Positions 16,757-26,087 are shown, counted from the first letter of the stretch. The stretch is 64,000 bases of DNA from a bacterium 210917-SL.2.15 (GCA_020555605.1 JAJCJC010000001.1:310001-374000), one strand, 5' to 3'. Translations and numbers: made by a program. Notes: a model not told the origin generated them from the letters alone.

Positions 16757-17584
16757 TTACAAAAAGGTTTCCACTGCTGCCCGGCGGGCAAATCCCTCTT
16801 CCAGTTCGTGCTGATGATAAAGGTAACCCGAGTCGGTGTAAAACTTTGCATCTGTGGGACATTTCTTCACACAGGCACAGCATTTGATACAGATACCGTT
16901 CACCTGGGAAGCATCCGCCGGATCGATGCTGCCCATGGGGCACAATGCTGCGCATAAGCCGCAGCCGTTGCATTTGTCTGGATCAGTCACAGGTTTGACT
17001 TTCAAAATATTGATTGCCTTGCCCTGCCGGTCCCGGGGCGTATAATAAGGCCGCAGCGGCTCCTCGCCCCGCACGGCCACCGCCGCTTCCGGCAGCGCCG
17101 GGAGCGCGGCGATCTTCTCCGCCGCGGCACGTGCAAAAGCTTCCGCCTGCGCAAGATCCTGCCTATCCGGCCGCCCGGCGGCCAAAGTCCGGGAAAAGGC
17201 GTGCTCTCCCACAAAGGCCGCGCCGGCCACCGTGCGCAGCCCGTCCTGTTCCAAAATATTCCGCAGCTCAATCAATCCGTCATCGAAGTTGCGGTTGCCA
17301 AACAGCACCACAGGAATAGCAAGAGCACCGCTGCCGCTCAGCTTTCCCGTTAAATACTTCAGCAGTACATTGGGCACCCGGCCGGCATACACCGGCGTGC
17401 CCACCACCACCAGTTCGCCGGGGCCAAAGCGCTGCTCCGCTTCCCGTGCCGCCGGCCGGGTAAAGTCAAACCATTCCACCGGCACGGCCAAATGCCGTCC
17501 CAGCGCCTTCGCCAAGGTGCAGACGATTTTCTCCGTCGTCCCCGTGCCGCTGAAATACAGCGCCCGCACCACTGTGATTTCCAT
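16757..17584 (-). CDS. Flavodoxin-ferredoxin fusion protein (EFR1 type)
   Basis: 275 residues. The N-terminal flavodoxin-like half begins MEITVVRALYFSGTGTTEKI, with the FMN phosphate loop SGTGTTE and GTPVYAGRVP. The C-terminal half holds two 4Fe-4S clusters of bacterial ferredoxin type: CNGCGLCAALCP and CIKCCACVKKCP. Such proteins move electrons in anaerobes; the partners are unknown. The start at 17584 is preferred because GGGGAG lies 8 bp upstream; ATG 17590 is too close to it. A longer frame upstream has no ribosome binding site. Confidence 0.88.
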   Translation of the reverse strand: MEITVVRALYFSGTGTTEKIVCTLAKALGRHLAVPVEWFDFTRPAAREAEQRFGPGELVVVGTPVYAGRVPNVLLKYLTGKLSGSGALAIPVVLFGNRNFDDGLIELRNILEQDGLRTVAGAAFVGEHAFSRTLAAGRPDRQDLAQAEAFARAAAEKIAALPALPEAAVAVRGEEPLRPYYTPRDRQGKAINILKVKPVTDPDKCNGCGLCAALCPMGSIDPADASQVNGICIKCCACVKKCPTDAKFYTDSGYLYHQHELEEGFARRAAVETFL

Positions 17585-17698
17585 GCCCATCGCTCCCCTT
17601 CTCTTTTTCCTGATCATATCACATTTCCGCTTAAAAGGGAACGATCCGGCGGCGCCTCGGGCCGGCAAAATTTCCCTGGTCGTTTTTTGCATTTTTCA

Positions 17699-17727
17699 TT
17701 GCTCCCCGCAGCTTGATTTGCTATAAT
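17699..17727 (+). promoter_or_regulatory. Sigma-A promoter of the MATE gene
   Basis: TTGCTC (17699-17704), 17-bp spacer, TATAAT (17722-17727). Transcription should start near 17734 and give an 80-nt leader. Confidence 0.75.
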
Positions 17728-17749
17728 AAAAAATACGTCACGTCGGACC

Positions 17750-17786
17750 GGCGGAGATCCCTTTCCGCCCTCAGGGGCGTTTTTTA
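17750..17786 (+). promoter_or_regulatory. Possible attenuator in the MATE leader
   Basis: Two hairpins share the CCGCC segment and cannot form together. GGCGG (17750-17754) can pair with CCGCC (17765-17769). Alternatively CGCCC (17766-17770) pairs with GGGCG (17775-17779), followed directly by seven T. The second is a short intrinsic terminator inside the leader. No known riboswitch class was recognised. Confidence 0.45.
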
Positions 17787-17813
17787 ATTTGAAAGAGATA
17801 GAGAGATGCCGCC

Positions 17814-19205
17814 ATGACAACTTTGAAAAAACGGGAAATTGACCTGACTGAAGGACGCATTTCCACACAAATGATCCGCTTTTTTATCCCCATCTGGTGC
17901 GGTATCTTTTTCCAACAGATTTACATTACCGCCGACGCCGTCATTATCAGCAAAGTAGTGGGGGAATCCGCGCTGGCCGCAGTGGGCTGCACCAGCACCT
18001 TCATCAACCTGCTGATTGGCTTCTTTGCCGGCATCGGCAGCGGCGCCACAGTGGTGATCGCCCAGTATTTCGGCGCGCGGGAAAACGATATGGTTCGCCG
18101 GGCCACCCATACCGCACTGGTGCTGGCGGCAATCATCGGACTGGCCTTCATGATCCTCGGCCTGCTCATCACGCCCTGGCTGATGGGACTGCTGCAGACC
18201 CCGGAGGATATTTTCGATATGGCTGTGCGCTATTTGCAGATCTATTCTCTGGGCATGCTGCCCAGCGTGCTTTACAATATGGGATCTGGCATTCTGCGCG
18301 CTGTGGGAGACGCCCGCCGGCCGGTGTATATCCTCATTTGTACAGCAGTGGTCAATATCATCCTCGATTTGCTGTTCACTGTGGGGTTCCGGATGGGCAT
18401 AGCCGGTGCAGCACTGGCCACGGTGCTCTCCCAGGCGCTGGCCATGACCCTGGTGCTGCTGTGCCTGTCACAGGAGCGGTCGCTGCCCGTGCAGCTCCAC
18501 TGGCGCGAATTGAACCCGGACATGCGCCTTCTCTGGCGCATCACCCGCATCGGCCTGCCCACAGGGATCCAGTCCACCATGTTCGATTTGAGTAACCTGC
18601 TGATTCAGGCCAGCGTGAACTATTTCGGCACCAGCACCATCACGGCCTGGACGGCGTACAGCAACATCAATCTGGTGTTTTGGATGACTGTCAGCGCCAT
18701 GGGCACCACCATCACCACGTTCATCGGACAAAACTTCGGCGCGGGCAAGCTGGACCGGCTGCATCAAGGCGTCCGGGTGGGCCTCGGCCTTTCGGCGCTG
18801 GGCTGCGTGATCATTACCGTTGTCACAGTCGTTCTGCGCTATCCCCTCACCCATCTGTTTGCCACCGATCCTAAAGTAGTGCAGATCTGCGTGCAGATGC
18901 TGCTGATGCTTACACCTACCTATATCACATATATGTGCATTGAGGTATTTTCCGGCGTAATCCGCGGCGTGGGCGAGGCGCTGATCCCGATGATCATTAC
19001 GGGCCTTTCCATCTGCGTGTTCCGCGTAGTTTGGATCTTATGGGTCCTGCCGCTCCACAACACCTTGGGCATGATCTGCATCAGCTACCCCATTTCCTGG
19101 GTGATGGGCACGATCGCCTTTTTCATCTATTACAAGAAAGGAAAATGGCTCACCAAGCGTCTGTCCGCTGAAGCGCAGGAGCACGCTCCCTCGGCATCCC
19201 TTTGA
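17814..19205 (+). CDS. MATE family efflux transporter
   Basis: 463-residue protein with twelve predicted membrane segments in two homologous halves, typical of NorM/DinF-type multidrug and toxin exporters driven by sodium or proton gradients. Conserved features include the N-terminal GRISTQMIRFFIPIW region and FFAGIGSGATVVIAQYFGA. The first ATG has only a modest AGAGAGATG region upstream. Single gene ending in a strong bidirectional terminator. The substrate is unknown. Confidence 0.93.
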   Translation: MTTLKKREIDLTEGRISTQMIRFFIPIWCGIFFQQIYITADAVIISKVVGESALAAVGCTSTFINLLIGFFAGIGSGATVVIAQYFGARENDMVRRATHTALVLAAIIGLAFMILGLLITPWLMGLLQTPEDIFDMAVRYLQIYSLGMLPSVLYNMGSGILRAVGDARRPVYILICTAVVNIILDLLFTVGFRMGIAGAALATVLSQALAMTLVLLCLSQERSLPVQLHWRELNPDMRLLWRITRIGLPTGIQSTMFDLSNLLIQASVNYFGTSTITAWTAYSNINLVFWMTVSAMGTTITTFIGQNFGAGKLDRLHQGVRVGLGLSALGCVIITVVTVVLRYPLTHLFATDPKVVQICVQMLLMLTPTYITYMCIEVFSGVIRGVGEALIPMIITGLSICVFRVVWILWVLPLHNTLGMICISYPISWVMGTIAFFIYYKKGKWLTKRLSAEAQEHAPSASL

Positions 19206-19207
19206 GA

Positions 19208-19247
19208 CAAAGCAGGCGGTATGGCTGAAACCATACCGCCTGCTTTG
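19208..19247. terminator. Bidirectional terminator
   Basis: Perfect 17-bp stem CAAAGCAGGCGGTATGG and its complement with a 6-nt loop, between the convergent MATE and lipoprotein genes. Confidence 0.85.
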
Positions 19248-19258
19248 TTCTGCAAAAA

Positions 19259-19933
19259 TCACTGTCCCGCTTCCGTCAGGGCGAAGCTGTTGGCCATGGC
19301 ACCGAGATAGGCGCCAAACTGTTCCGATGCCTCTGTGGGACATTCGAGAATCAGACCGTAGCACCCCTTATCGCCCTGATTGACAAAGTAGGCCACCAGA
19401 TCGGTAACGATCCCCTCGTCCATTTCGCTTCCGCGCAGAACAATCACATTGGACGCATGGGCCAGCGCACCGGTCTGCGTCTTTTCAAAGGTGTACTCAT
19501 CCTCATCTTTCTGGAAAAGCTCCGCCACCGCGTCCGCTTTCTTCCCAGTGTAATAACGAACGGTGAATTCCACGGCGTCATTGGCCCGGGGACTCCATTG
19601 CGGCTCGTTGTCATCACGCTCCCATCCTTCTGGAACGGCGAGCGTATAGCCGCTTCCGGTGTAGACCGTGGCTGTGACGGTATCCACGGCGCCGTCCTCC
19701 TGCTGGATCTGCAATTCCGCGGTCTTCGGCTCCTGCTGTTCAGAACCGGACTGGGGACGGCTGAAAGGATTGGATACGGCGCCCTGCTGCGTTTGGCTGG
19801 ACGGCTCCTGCGTGCTGCTTCCGCCACCCTGCTGTGTCCCGTCCGTACCGGGCTGGACCGGCATGGCACAGCCCGCGGCAGACACAACCAGCGCGGCCGC
19901 AGCGGCCAGGATCCATACGCGCTTCGATTTCAT
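19259..19933 (-). CDS. Putative lipoprotein of unknown function
   Basis: 224 residues. N-terminal signal with lipobox SAAGC (Cys22), then a low-complexity Gly/Gln/Ser/Thr linker to about residue 70. A compact C-terminal domain follows (GSGYTLAVPEGWERDDNEPQW, FTVRYYTGKKADAVAELF). The pattern of a Ser/Gln linker holding a small domain outside the membrane is common in clostridial lipoproteins. No family was recognised with confidence. It is alone between two terminators. Confidence 0.8.
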   Translation of the reverse strand: MKSKRVWILAAAAALVVSAAGCAMPVQPGTDGTQQGGGSSTQEPSSQTQQGAVSNPFSRPQSGSEQQEPKTAELQIQQEDGAVDTVTATVYTGSGYTLAVPEGWERDDNEPQWSPRANDAVEFTVRYYTGKKADAVAELFQKDEDEYTFEKTQTGALAHASNVIVLRGSEMDEGIVTDLVAYFVNQGDKGCYGLILECPTEASEQFGAYLGAMANSFALTEAGQ

Positions 19934-20041
19934 ATCAAATGACCTCCTTGTCGGTCTCTTTTCCTCTCTTTCAGCGCAGGAAAGATAGACTGCAAGGTTA
20001 TTATATCCAAAACTGTCTCAGATAGCAAGAGTGCTTTCAAA

Positions 20042-20076
20042 AGCGCCCGAAACGGCTGAAAGCCGTTTCGGGCGCT
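20042..20076 (-). terminator. Terminator of the second GntR-ABC operon
   Basis: Perfect 16-bp stem AGCGCCCGAAACGGCT and its complement, 3-nt loop. On the minus strand it is followed by TTTT. Confidence 0.85.
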
Positions 20077-20100
20077 CCCTTTTCTCATCGGTCAGCAGTT

Positions 20101-20289
20101 TTACAGCAGTGTGGACAAATATCCACAGCCCAGAATCATCAAAAAGCAACAGGCCGACAGCGTGCCGCCGGCAGCAGAAATCATTTCCGCTACGCGGCGG
20201 GATGCACGTTTCCGGGTGGAAAAGCCGGCGCACATCACCAGAATACCGGATAAAAAGCCATAAAACAGCAGCATAATGGTCGTTTGCAT
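20101..20289 (-). CDS. Small membrane protein
   Basis: 62 residues, MQTTIMLLFYGFLSGILV and on, with two hydrophobic segments (about 3-22 and 42-60) separated by a basic stretch (STRKRASRRVAE). ATG 20289 has AGGAAGGAA upstream. It lies 43 bp after the ABC permease gene and before the shared terminator, so it is probably the last gene of that operon. No family recognised. Confidence 0.65.
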   Translation of the reverse strand: MQTTIMLLFYGFLSGILVMCAGFSTRKRASRRVAEMISAAGGTLSACCFLMILGCGYLSTLL

Positions 20290-20332
20290 GGATGTTCCTT
20301 CCTTTCTTTCGCCGCACCGCCGCGCTTCCGGA

Positions 20333-22318
20333 TCAGGCGCTTTCCGCGGCAGACTCCGGCAGGAGGTCCTCTGCACCCGGCGCTTCATACACAGCCACTG
20401 TCGCCTTCCCGTCCTGATATCTGCTTTCATACAGCGCGTCGTGCTCCGCCCGGGTGCGCAGCACCACATACTCGTTCAGGATCCCCGAGTCTTTCAGTGC
20501 CTGGATCGTTGCGGTCATGTCTGCATACAGGTCGATATAGGCCGTGCCGGTATTCACAGACGAGCCGACACGATAGTCGATCTTGAGATTGTTGACGTAT
20601 CGCTTTTCCCCATCCTGCGCATCCCGTTCCTCCGGGGTCCGCCGGTCGACCACCAGAACACGCTCCGTACGGCCCGCCGCGGCATCTTCGCGCAAAGCAG
20701 CAACGATGGCTTCTGCCTCAGAAGAGGTCAAAACGCGTTCCTGCTCCACATCGACAATACCTGCATTGAAATACGTAAAAGATCCGCCGGTCAGCGTGAC
20801 GGTTTCGCCGTCCATTTCCTCACTGGCCAGGGGGCCCAACGCATTCCGGGTCCGGTACTCCTCATCGTCGACCAGAGCCTGGGCCAGCGCCGTCAGCGAG
20901 GACGCATCCTCCAAATCCGCTTCATGCACCGGCAGCATGGCATAGCTCCGCTGCAACACTGTGCCGTTCTTTAACCGATAGGAGAGGTTCACGTACATGT
21001 TCGTATTGCCGCTGCCGTCACTATAGTCTACGTCCTGCAGCTCTTTCCGCACCGTATGACGATGATCCACGATGCACTGGTGCAGCGCACGTACCTTTTC
21101 CACAGCTTCCTCGCCTTTCACAGTCGCGTCGGAATAACCATCGCCGCTAATGGTTACATAAACAGAATCGATCTGCGCGGTCTGCGGCACACGGCCGCCA
21201 AACCCGGTCACATCCAACTGGGCGCCCAGCGCCACAAGCAGAATCACCGCTGCACATATCGCGCTGCCGCGCAGGCTCTTTTTCACCACACGGAAAGACT
21301 TTTGCAGCAGCATCTGCGCCACCAGAAACCCTACAGCGCCCACCACGATCATACATACCAGGCGTATGGGCACGCCGCTCAGGTGGCTGTTCAGGAAGAC
21401 CAGGCCATACAGCCCCTGCCCGATCGTCAGGGCCGCCGTTAGGGCCACACCATAGCGGAACAGCACTTTGGCCCAGCCCACGGAAACAATATCTCCTGCG
21501 CTCTCGCTCCGGCGGCAGCGATACGCCGCATACGCCAGAATAGCAAAGACAACGCCCGCAACCGCATAAACTATCAAAACCGGAACACCCACCAAAGATG
21601 CTGTGCTGAGCGAATAATCCACAGCGTCATAGTTCCATACAACGGATACCGAATCATATAGTTTTGCAATCGGTGTCAGCCATTCAATCAATTTTATGTC
21701 ACCGGCCATGGAAAACCCATACAGAAATGGCTCGACAAATATAGAAAACGACCACCACAGCACAAAAGCCAGTACATTGAGCACACCATAAAATACCGGC
21801 AGCGCCAGCAGGTTTCCCGTAAACATGGCGCAGAACACGGCGAAGGAGTAGAAAAACAGCTCCATGGCGGTCACCCCCAGCAGCCACGCCAGCAGCATGC
21901 CCGGGCAAAACACGTTGCCAACCAGCGTCACGCATGCCGTGATCCCGAAAAGGATCAGGTTGGGCACCACAAAAAAGAGCAGCCCGCTGATATAGTTGGT
22001 GAGGAACAATCCGCTGCGCCGGATGGGCAGGGAATGCATCAGCGAAACGCTACGGGCCGAATAAAGGTAGGAAAACACAGCCATGGCCACTGCCACGCCG
22101 TACACACAGGCAACTACAGGACCTACATAGGTCAGGAAGGTACCCAGCATCTGTATGACACCATTGAGTTCCGGCGGCCAGTCGCCGGAGAGCTGCATGC
22201 CCAGCAACAGCGGCATCGCCACAAACCAAGCGGCAGAATACACGATCCACAGCGGGCTGAAGCGGATCACATTTTTGTGCAGCAGCGTCAGATTAAAGAA
22301 CGATGTCTTTGACTGCAT
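20333..22318 (-). CDS. ABC exporter permease with large extracytoplasmic domain
   Basis: 661 residues starting at ATG 22318, with GGGAGG upstream; the longer open frame overlaps the ATPase gene without a ribosome binding site. Six membrane segments lie in residues 20-300, then two or three more near 320-410. A soluble domain of about 240 residues follows, containing repeated DUF-like segments, and the protein ends in an acidic tail. It overlaps the ATPase gene by 26 bp. It resembles large permeases in YtrA-controlled modules (ABC-2 class). The substrate is unknown. Confidence 0.8.
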   Translation of the reverse strand: MQSKTSFFNLTLLHKNVIRFSPLWIVYSAAWFVAMPLLLGMQLSGDWPPELNGVIQMLGTFLTYVGPVVACVYGVAVAMAVFSYLYSARSVSLMHSLPIRRSGLFLTNYISGLLFFVVPNLILFGITACVTLVGNVFCPGMLLAWLLGVTAMELFFYSFAVFCAMFTGNLLALPVFYGVLNVLAFVLWWSFSIFVEPFLYGFSMAGDIKLIEWLTPIAKLYDSVSVVWNYDAVDYSLSTASLVGVPVLIVYAVAGVVFAILAYAAYRCRRSESAGDIVSVGWAKVLFRYGVALTAALTIGQGLYGLVFLNSHLSGVPIRLVCMIVVGAVGFLVAQMLLQKSFRVVKKSLRGSAICAAVILLVALGAQLDVTGFGGRVPQTAQIDSVYVTISGDGYSDATVKGEEAVEKVRALHQCIVDHRHTVRKELQDVDYSDGSGNTNMYVNLSYRLKNGTVLQRSYAMLPVHEADLEDASSLTALAQALVDDEEYRTRNALGPLASEEMDGETVTLTGGSFTYFNAGIVDVEQERVLTSSEAEAIVAALREDAAAGRTERVLVVDRRTPEERDAQDGEKRYVNNLKIDYRVGSSVNTGTAYIDLYADMTATIQALKDSGILNEYVVLRTRAEHDALYESRYQDGKATVAVYEAPGAEDLLPESAAESA

Positions 22319-23189
22319 AGTCCACACCTCCCAATTCGTAAATAAAGATTTCTTCCAGGGACAGCGGCAACGCTTCCAGCAGCAGCGGCTGAAGCACGGA
22401 CAGGCGCGTGGTGACTTCCTCTGCGCCGCCGCGGACAATCAGCGTCTGCACCCGGCCGGTGGCGCTGCGGTGGAGAATGTCCAGCCCCTCCGGCAGCGCC
22501 GTATCCTCGCCGGAAAGCACCATTTGAATTTTCACCGTGCCGCCCTGCAGCTTTTCCAGTGAGCGCTGGAGCAGCACTTTTCCGTGGTTCATAATGCCCA
22601 CATGATCACACACATCCTCCAGTTCGCGCAGGTTGTGGGAAGAAACCAGAACCGTAGTGCCCCGCTCGGCCACATCGTTCAGAATCAAACTCCACACCTG
22701 ACGGCGCATCACGGGATCCAGTCCGTCCACCGGTTCGTCCAGCACCAGATAGTCCGGCATGGTACACATGGCCAGCCAAAACGCCACCTGCTTCTGCATG
22801 CCCTTGCTCAAGCGGCGGATGGCCCGCTTTTCATCAATGGAAAACACTTCCTTGAATTTCTCATAGCGCTCTATATTGAACTTCGGATAAAAACCCCGAT
22901 AAAAGCGCATCATATCCCGCACATCGGACTGGAGAAAGTAGTACCAATCATCGGGAATTGAAGCAATGCGCGCCTTGGCGTTCGGATGCTCAAAAACCGT
23001 TTCCCCATCCACCGTGATCTCGCCCGCATCCTGGCGGTAAATGCCGGTAATGTGGCGGATCAGGGTCGATTTCCCCGCGCCGTTGGGACCTACCAGACCA
23101 TACACCGCCCCGGTGGGCACGGTAAGGGTAGCCCCGTCCAGCGCGGCAAAGCCGTCAAATTCCTTTCTCACATTCTGCACGTCAATCAT
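22293..23189 (-). CDS. ABC transporter ATP-binding protein
   Basis: 298 residues. Walker A GPNGAGKST lies near residue 38, the signature reads RRLSKGMQKQVAFWLA, Walker B is YLVLDEPVDGLD and the switch is VSSHNLRELED. It is the ATPase of the module with the 661-residue permease. Its ATG lies inside the end of the GntR gene (8-bp overlap), so the two are translationally coupled. Confidence 0.93.
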   Translation of the reverse strand: MIDVQNVRKEFDGFAALDGATLTVPTGAVYGLVGPNGAGKSTLIRHITGIYRQDAGEITVDGETVFEHPNAKARIASIPDDWYYFLQSDVRDMMRFYRGFYPKFNIERYEKFKEVFSIDEKRAIRRLSKGMQKQVAFWLAMCTMPDYLVLDEPVDGLDPVMRRQVWSLILNDVAERGTTVLVSSHNLRELEDVCDHVGIMNHGKVLLQRSLEKLQGGTVKIQMVLSGEDTALPEGLDILHRSATGRVQTLIVRGGAEEVTTRLSVLQPLLLEALPLSLEEIFIYELGGVDYAVKDIVL

Positions 23190-23553
23190 GGCTGCTCTCC
23201 TTTCCTTCCTCCAGCAATTCCATCAGCTCCTGCTGCGACGTGCCCAGATAGCGCAGCTCCGCCGCCAGTTCCCGAAAGCGGCGCTTCAATTCCTCCTTGC
23301 GCCGCTCGTCTGTTCGGGCGTCTCCGCTGGCAAAGGAGCCTTTGCCGGGAACAGAATAGATATATCCCTCGTTTTCCAGTTCATTGTACGCCTTTTGAAT
23401 CGTGTTTGGATTGATGGCCAGCTCCGTAGCCAAGGAGCGCACCGAAGGAAGCTTGTCGCCCTCTTTCAGCGCGCCGGTGACGATCAGGCGCTTCAGCCCG
23501 TTTTTGATCTGTTCATAGATCGGGCTGGCATCCCGATAGTTCAGACTGATCAA
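23182..23553 (-). CDS. GntR-family regulator, YtrA subfamily
   Basis: 123 residues with the GntR winged helix (PIYEQIKNGLKRLIVTG, LPSVRSLATELAINPNTIQKAYNELENEGYIYSVPGKGSF) and a short coiled-coil tail. It should repress the downstream ABC module. The domain layout, size and operon position match the regulator at 15028-15405, but the ABC partners differ. Confidence 0.93.
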   Translation of the reverse strand: MISLNYRDASPIYEQIKNGLKRLIVTGALKEGDKLPSVRSLATELAINPNTIQKAYNELENEGYIYSVPGKGSFASGDARTDERRKEELKRRFRELAAELRYLGTSQQELMELLEEGKESSHD

Positions 23554-23584
23554 TGCCGTCCACTCCTTTCCTACTCAGAGTGTA

Positions 23585-23642
23585 TTTAGTGTATTATCTG
23601 TGTTAGTACGGTTACTATATCATTTGTTCTTCCGTTTGTCAA
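23585..23642 (-). promoter_or_regulatory. Promoter and probable operator of the second GntR-ABC module
   Basis: Minus-strand TTGACA (23642-23637), 17-bp spacer, TATAGT (23619-23614). Just downstream lie repeated TAACACA / ATACACTAAATACAC elements, suitable for binding the GntR repressor near the transcription start. Confidence 0.75.
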
Positions 23643-23684
23643 CAGCGTTTTTGGGAGAAGCGCGCCGTTTTCCCGCAAGAATGC

Positions 23685-23719
23685 AAAAAACGCGGAAAAC
23701 GATGTTTTCCGCGTTTTTT
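23685..23719 (-). terminator. asnA terminator
   Basis: 10-bp stem CGCGGAAAAC and its complement, with A and T runs on either side. Confidence 0.85.
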
Positions 23720-23760
23720 CATCCATTTTGCCGAAGGGCTCCGCCCCCTTCTTTTTCTGT

Positions 23761-24774
23761 TTACAGCAGCGTCACGCCGCACTTTGCGCAGATGCGCCGG
23801 GTCTCTTCGTCCCAGATGGAGGACTGCACCTCGCCGATGTGGGCGCTGCCCAACAGAAGCATGCACAGGCGGGATTGGCCGATGCCGCCCCCCATGGTGT
23901 CAGGCAACTCGCCGGAGAGCAGCGCCTTGTGGAACGGCAGCGCCCGGCGCGCATCGCACCCGGACAGGGAAAGCTGGCGGTCCAGGCTTTCAGCGTTGAC
24001 ACGGATGCCCATGGAGGACACCTCATAGGAGCGCTGCAGCGTGTGGTTCCAAAACAGGAGATCGCCGTTGAGGGACCAGTCATCGTAGTCCGGGGCACGA
24101 CCGTCGTGAGGCTTTCCGGAACGGAGCGCACCGCCGATCTGCATCAAAAACGTGGTGGGGTGGTCCTTTACAAAGGCATCCTCCCGCTCTTTCGGCGTCA
24201 GTCCTGGATATTGATTCTCCAGCTCCTGGGTGGTGATAAACGTAATCTCCCGCTGCGTCGCGGGCAGGATATTCAGCGCCGGGAATAGAGAGCGCATGGT
24301 CTTTTCCGTGTCGCAGATGGTTCCCACAATGCGCTTTACGGTATCCTGAAGATGCTCCAACGTGCGCTCCTCCGGAGCAATGATCTTTTCCCAGTCCCAC
24401 TGATCCACATAAATAGAGTGGAGATTGTCGAGATCTTCGTCCCGCCGGATGGCGTTCATATCGGTGACAATGCCGCTGTCCACGCCAAAGCCATAGCGGT
24501 GCAGCGCCGCGCGCTTCCACTTGGCCAGGGAATGCACCACTTGAGCACGGGTGCCGGTGGCCCGGATGTCAAATTCCACCGGACGCTCCACGCCGTTCAA
24601 ATCGTCGTTGAGTCCCGTGGCGGCATCCAGCAGCAGCGGCGCCGAAACGCGGCGCAGGCGCAGCGCACCGCTGAGCGTATCTTCAAACACACGTTTGGTC
24701 ATGGCAATCGCTACCTGGGTGTCGTAAAGCCCCAGCAGCGGCCGGTATCCTTCCGGAATGGTGCAGTTATTCAT
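23761..24774 (-). CDS. asnA: Aspartate-ammonia ligase (asparagine synthetase A)
   Basis: 337 residues. Makes asparagine from aspartate, ammonia and ATP; a class II tRNA-synthetase-like fold. Length and motifs match AsnA: YDTQVAIAMTKRVFE, RRVSAPLLLDAATGLNDDLNGVERPV, the segment around YVDQWDWEK, and MGGGIGQSRLCMLLL near the C-terminus. Its ATG overlaps the stop codon of the upstream permease gene by 4 bp. As the ammonia-using enzyme it can cover the function lost by the deleted asnB at 12496-13395. No T-box precedes it. Confidence 0.96.
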   Translation of the reverse strand: MNNCTIPEGYRPLLGLYDTQVAIAMTKRVFEDTLSGALRLRRVSAPLLLDAATGLNDDLNGVERPVEFDIRATGTRAQVVHSLAKWKRAALHRYGFGVDSGIVTDMNAIRRDEDLDNLHSIYVDQWDWEKIIAPEERTLEHLQDTVKRIVGTICDTEKTMRSLFPALNILPATQREITFITTQELENQYPGLTPKEREDAFVKDHPTTFLMQIGGALRSGKPHDGRAPDYDDWSLNGDLLFWNHTLQRSYEVSSMGIRVNAESLDRQLSLSGCDARRALPFHKALLSGELPDTMGGGIGQSRLCMLLLGSAHIGEVQSSIWDEETRRICAKCGVTLL

Positions 24775-26087
24775 TTCGATTTTCCCTCTTTCTGTTCAAC
24801 GCTTCCTTGGCTCTTCTTGATTTCCTTTGCCCTCAAAAAAGCCGGACGGTTTTTCTCTTCCTGCACCGGCGGATGGTACGTATCCTCATAGCATTCGATC
24901 AGTTCTTCATGACCGCGTTTTCCCAGCGCCCAGTAAATGGCTTTTTTGATGAGATCATAAAACACCACAAACACCGGCACGCCGATGAGCAGCCCCACAA
25001 AACCAAACAGGCCGCCGAACAGGAGCGTCGAAAACAACACCCAGAAACTGCTCAGCCCCACTTTGCCGCTGAGGATTTTCGGGCAGATAATATTGCCATC
25101 CACCTGCTGCAAAATCACCATAAAAATAATAAACCAGACACATTTCACCGGATCGTCCATAAAAATCAGCAACGCCGAAGGAATTGCACCGATATAAGGT
25201 CCGAAATACGGGATGATATTGGTAATGCCGTTGACCACCGCAATCAGCGCCGCGTCGGGCAGCCCCATGATGAGACACGCCACGTACACAATCACGCCCA
25301 CGATCACCGAGTCCAGAATCCGGCCGCTGATATAGTCTGTGAAGGTACGGTCGATAAAGCGCAGCTCTTTCACCACAGCGGCGTACGCCTTGTCGGAAAA
25401 GAGACAGCGCAGCACCATTTTCAGCTGTGCGCGCCATTTGCTGCGGCTGGCCAGAAGATAAATCGCCACAATCAGCCCAATAAACAGGTTCACCAGTTCC
25501 GTCAGAATCGTAACAGCCCCAGCCGATACGCCGTTCAAAATTTCCTGCAGATTCGGAAGCAACTCCTTGCCAAAGAAATCAGAAGCCCAAGTATTCAGCG
25601 AATCGCTCAAATTATGAATATAGTTGAGCGCCACCTCATTATCCGCAAAAATACCTTCCAGCCAAGCAGTCAACTCCTCGATCTGCCCGGGCAGCATCAT
25701 CGTCAAATCCACAATACTGTTAAATACGCTCTGGAGCGTCAGCGTCAGCAACAGGAACACCGCCGAAAGCACCAGTACCAGAGAAACCATCACCGAAAGC
25801 CCGTTTGCAATACCTGCTGCCCGCTGGCTGCTCGCCACCCGGGGACGCAGCCGGCGCTCAAAATTGCGCGCAAAATACTTGCACATAGGCCGCAGAAGAT
25901 AGGCAAATGCCGCGCCATAGAAAAACGGGGCGAGAATGCTCATAACCGTCGCCACACCGCTGCGCACCGCCTGAAAGCGGAACACCAGGAAGAAAAAGAG
26001 AATGCACACAACAAACAGCGCAAATACCGCAGCTGCGATAGGGAAGTATTTGCGTCCCTGTGTTTCGCGAAATTCTTTAAAGTTCAT
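24771..26087 (-). CDS. AI-2E family transporter (YdgG/TqsA/PerM type)
   Basis: 438-residue membrane protein with about eight hydrophobic segments and the family signature region FGPYIGAIPSALLIF near residue 300, plus VDGNIICPKILSGKVGL. Members export small molecules or ions; the autoinducer-2 label is historical, and some members act as sodium/proton antiporters. Clustered charges occur at the C-terminus. It forms a two-gene unit with asnA, an arrangement without an obvious functional link. Confidence 0.9.
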   Translation of the reverse strand: MNFKEFRETQGRKYFPIAAAVFALFVVCILFFFLVFRFQAVRSGVATVMSILAPFFYGAAFAYLLRPMCKYFARNFERRLRPRVASSQRAAGIANGLSVMVSLVLVLSAVFLLLTLTLQSVFNSIVDLTMMLPGQIEELTAWLEGIFADNEVALNYIHNLSDSLNTWASDFFGKELLPNLQEILNGVSAGAVTILTELVNLFIGLIVAIYLLASRSKWRAQLKMVLRCLFSDKAYAAVVKELRFIDRTFTDYISGRILDSVIVGVIVYVACLIMGLPDAALIAVVNGITNIIPYFGPYIGAIPSALLIFMDDPVKCVWFIIFMVILQQVDGNIICPKILSGKVGLSSFWVLFSTLLFGGLFGFVGLLIGVPVFVVFYDLIKKAIYWALGKRGHEELIECYEDTYHPPVQEEKNRPAFLRAKEIKKSQGSVEQKEGKSK

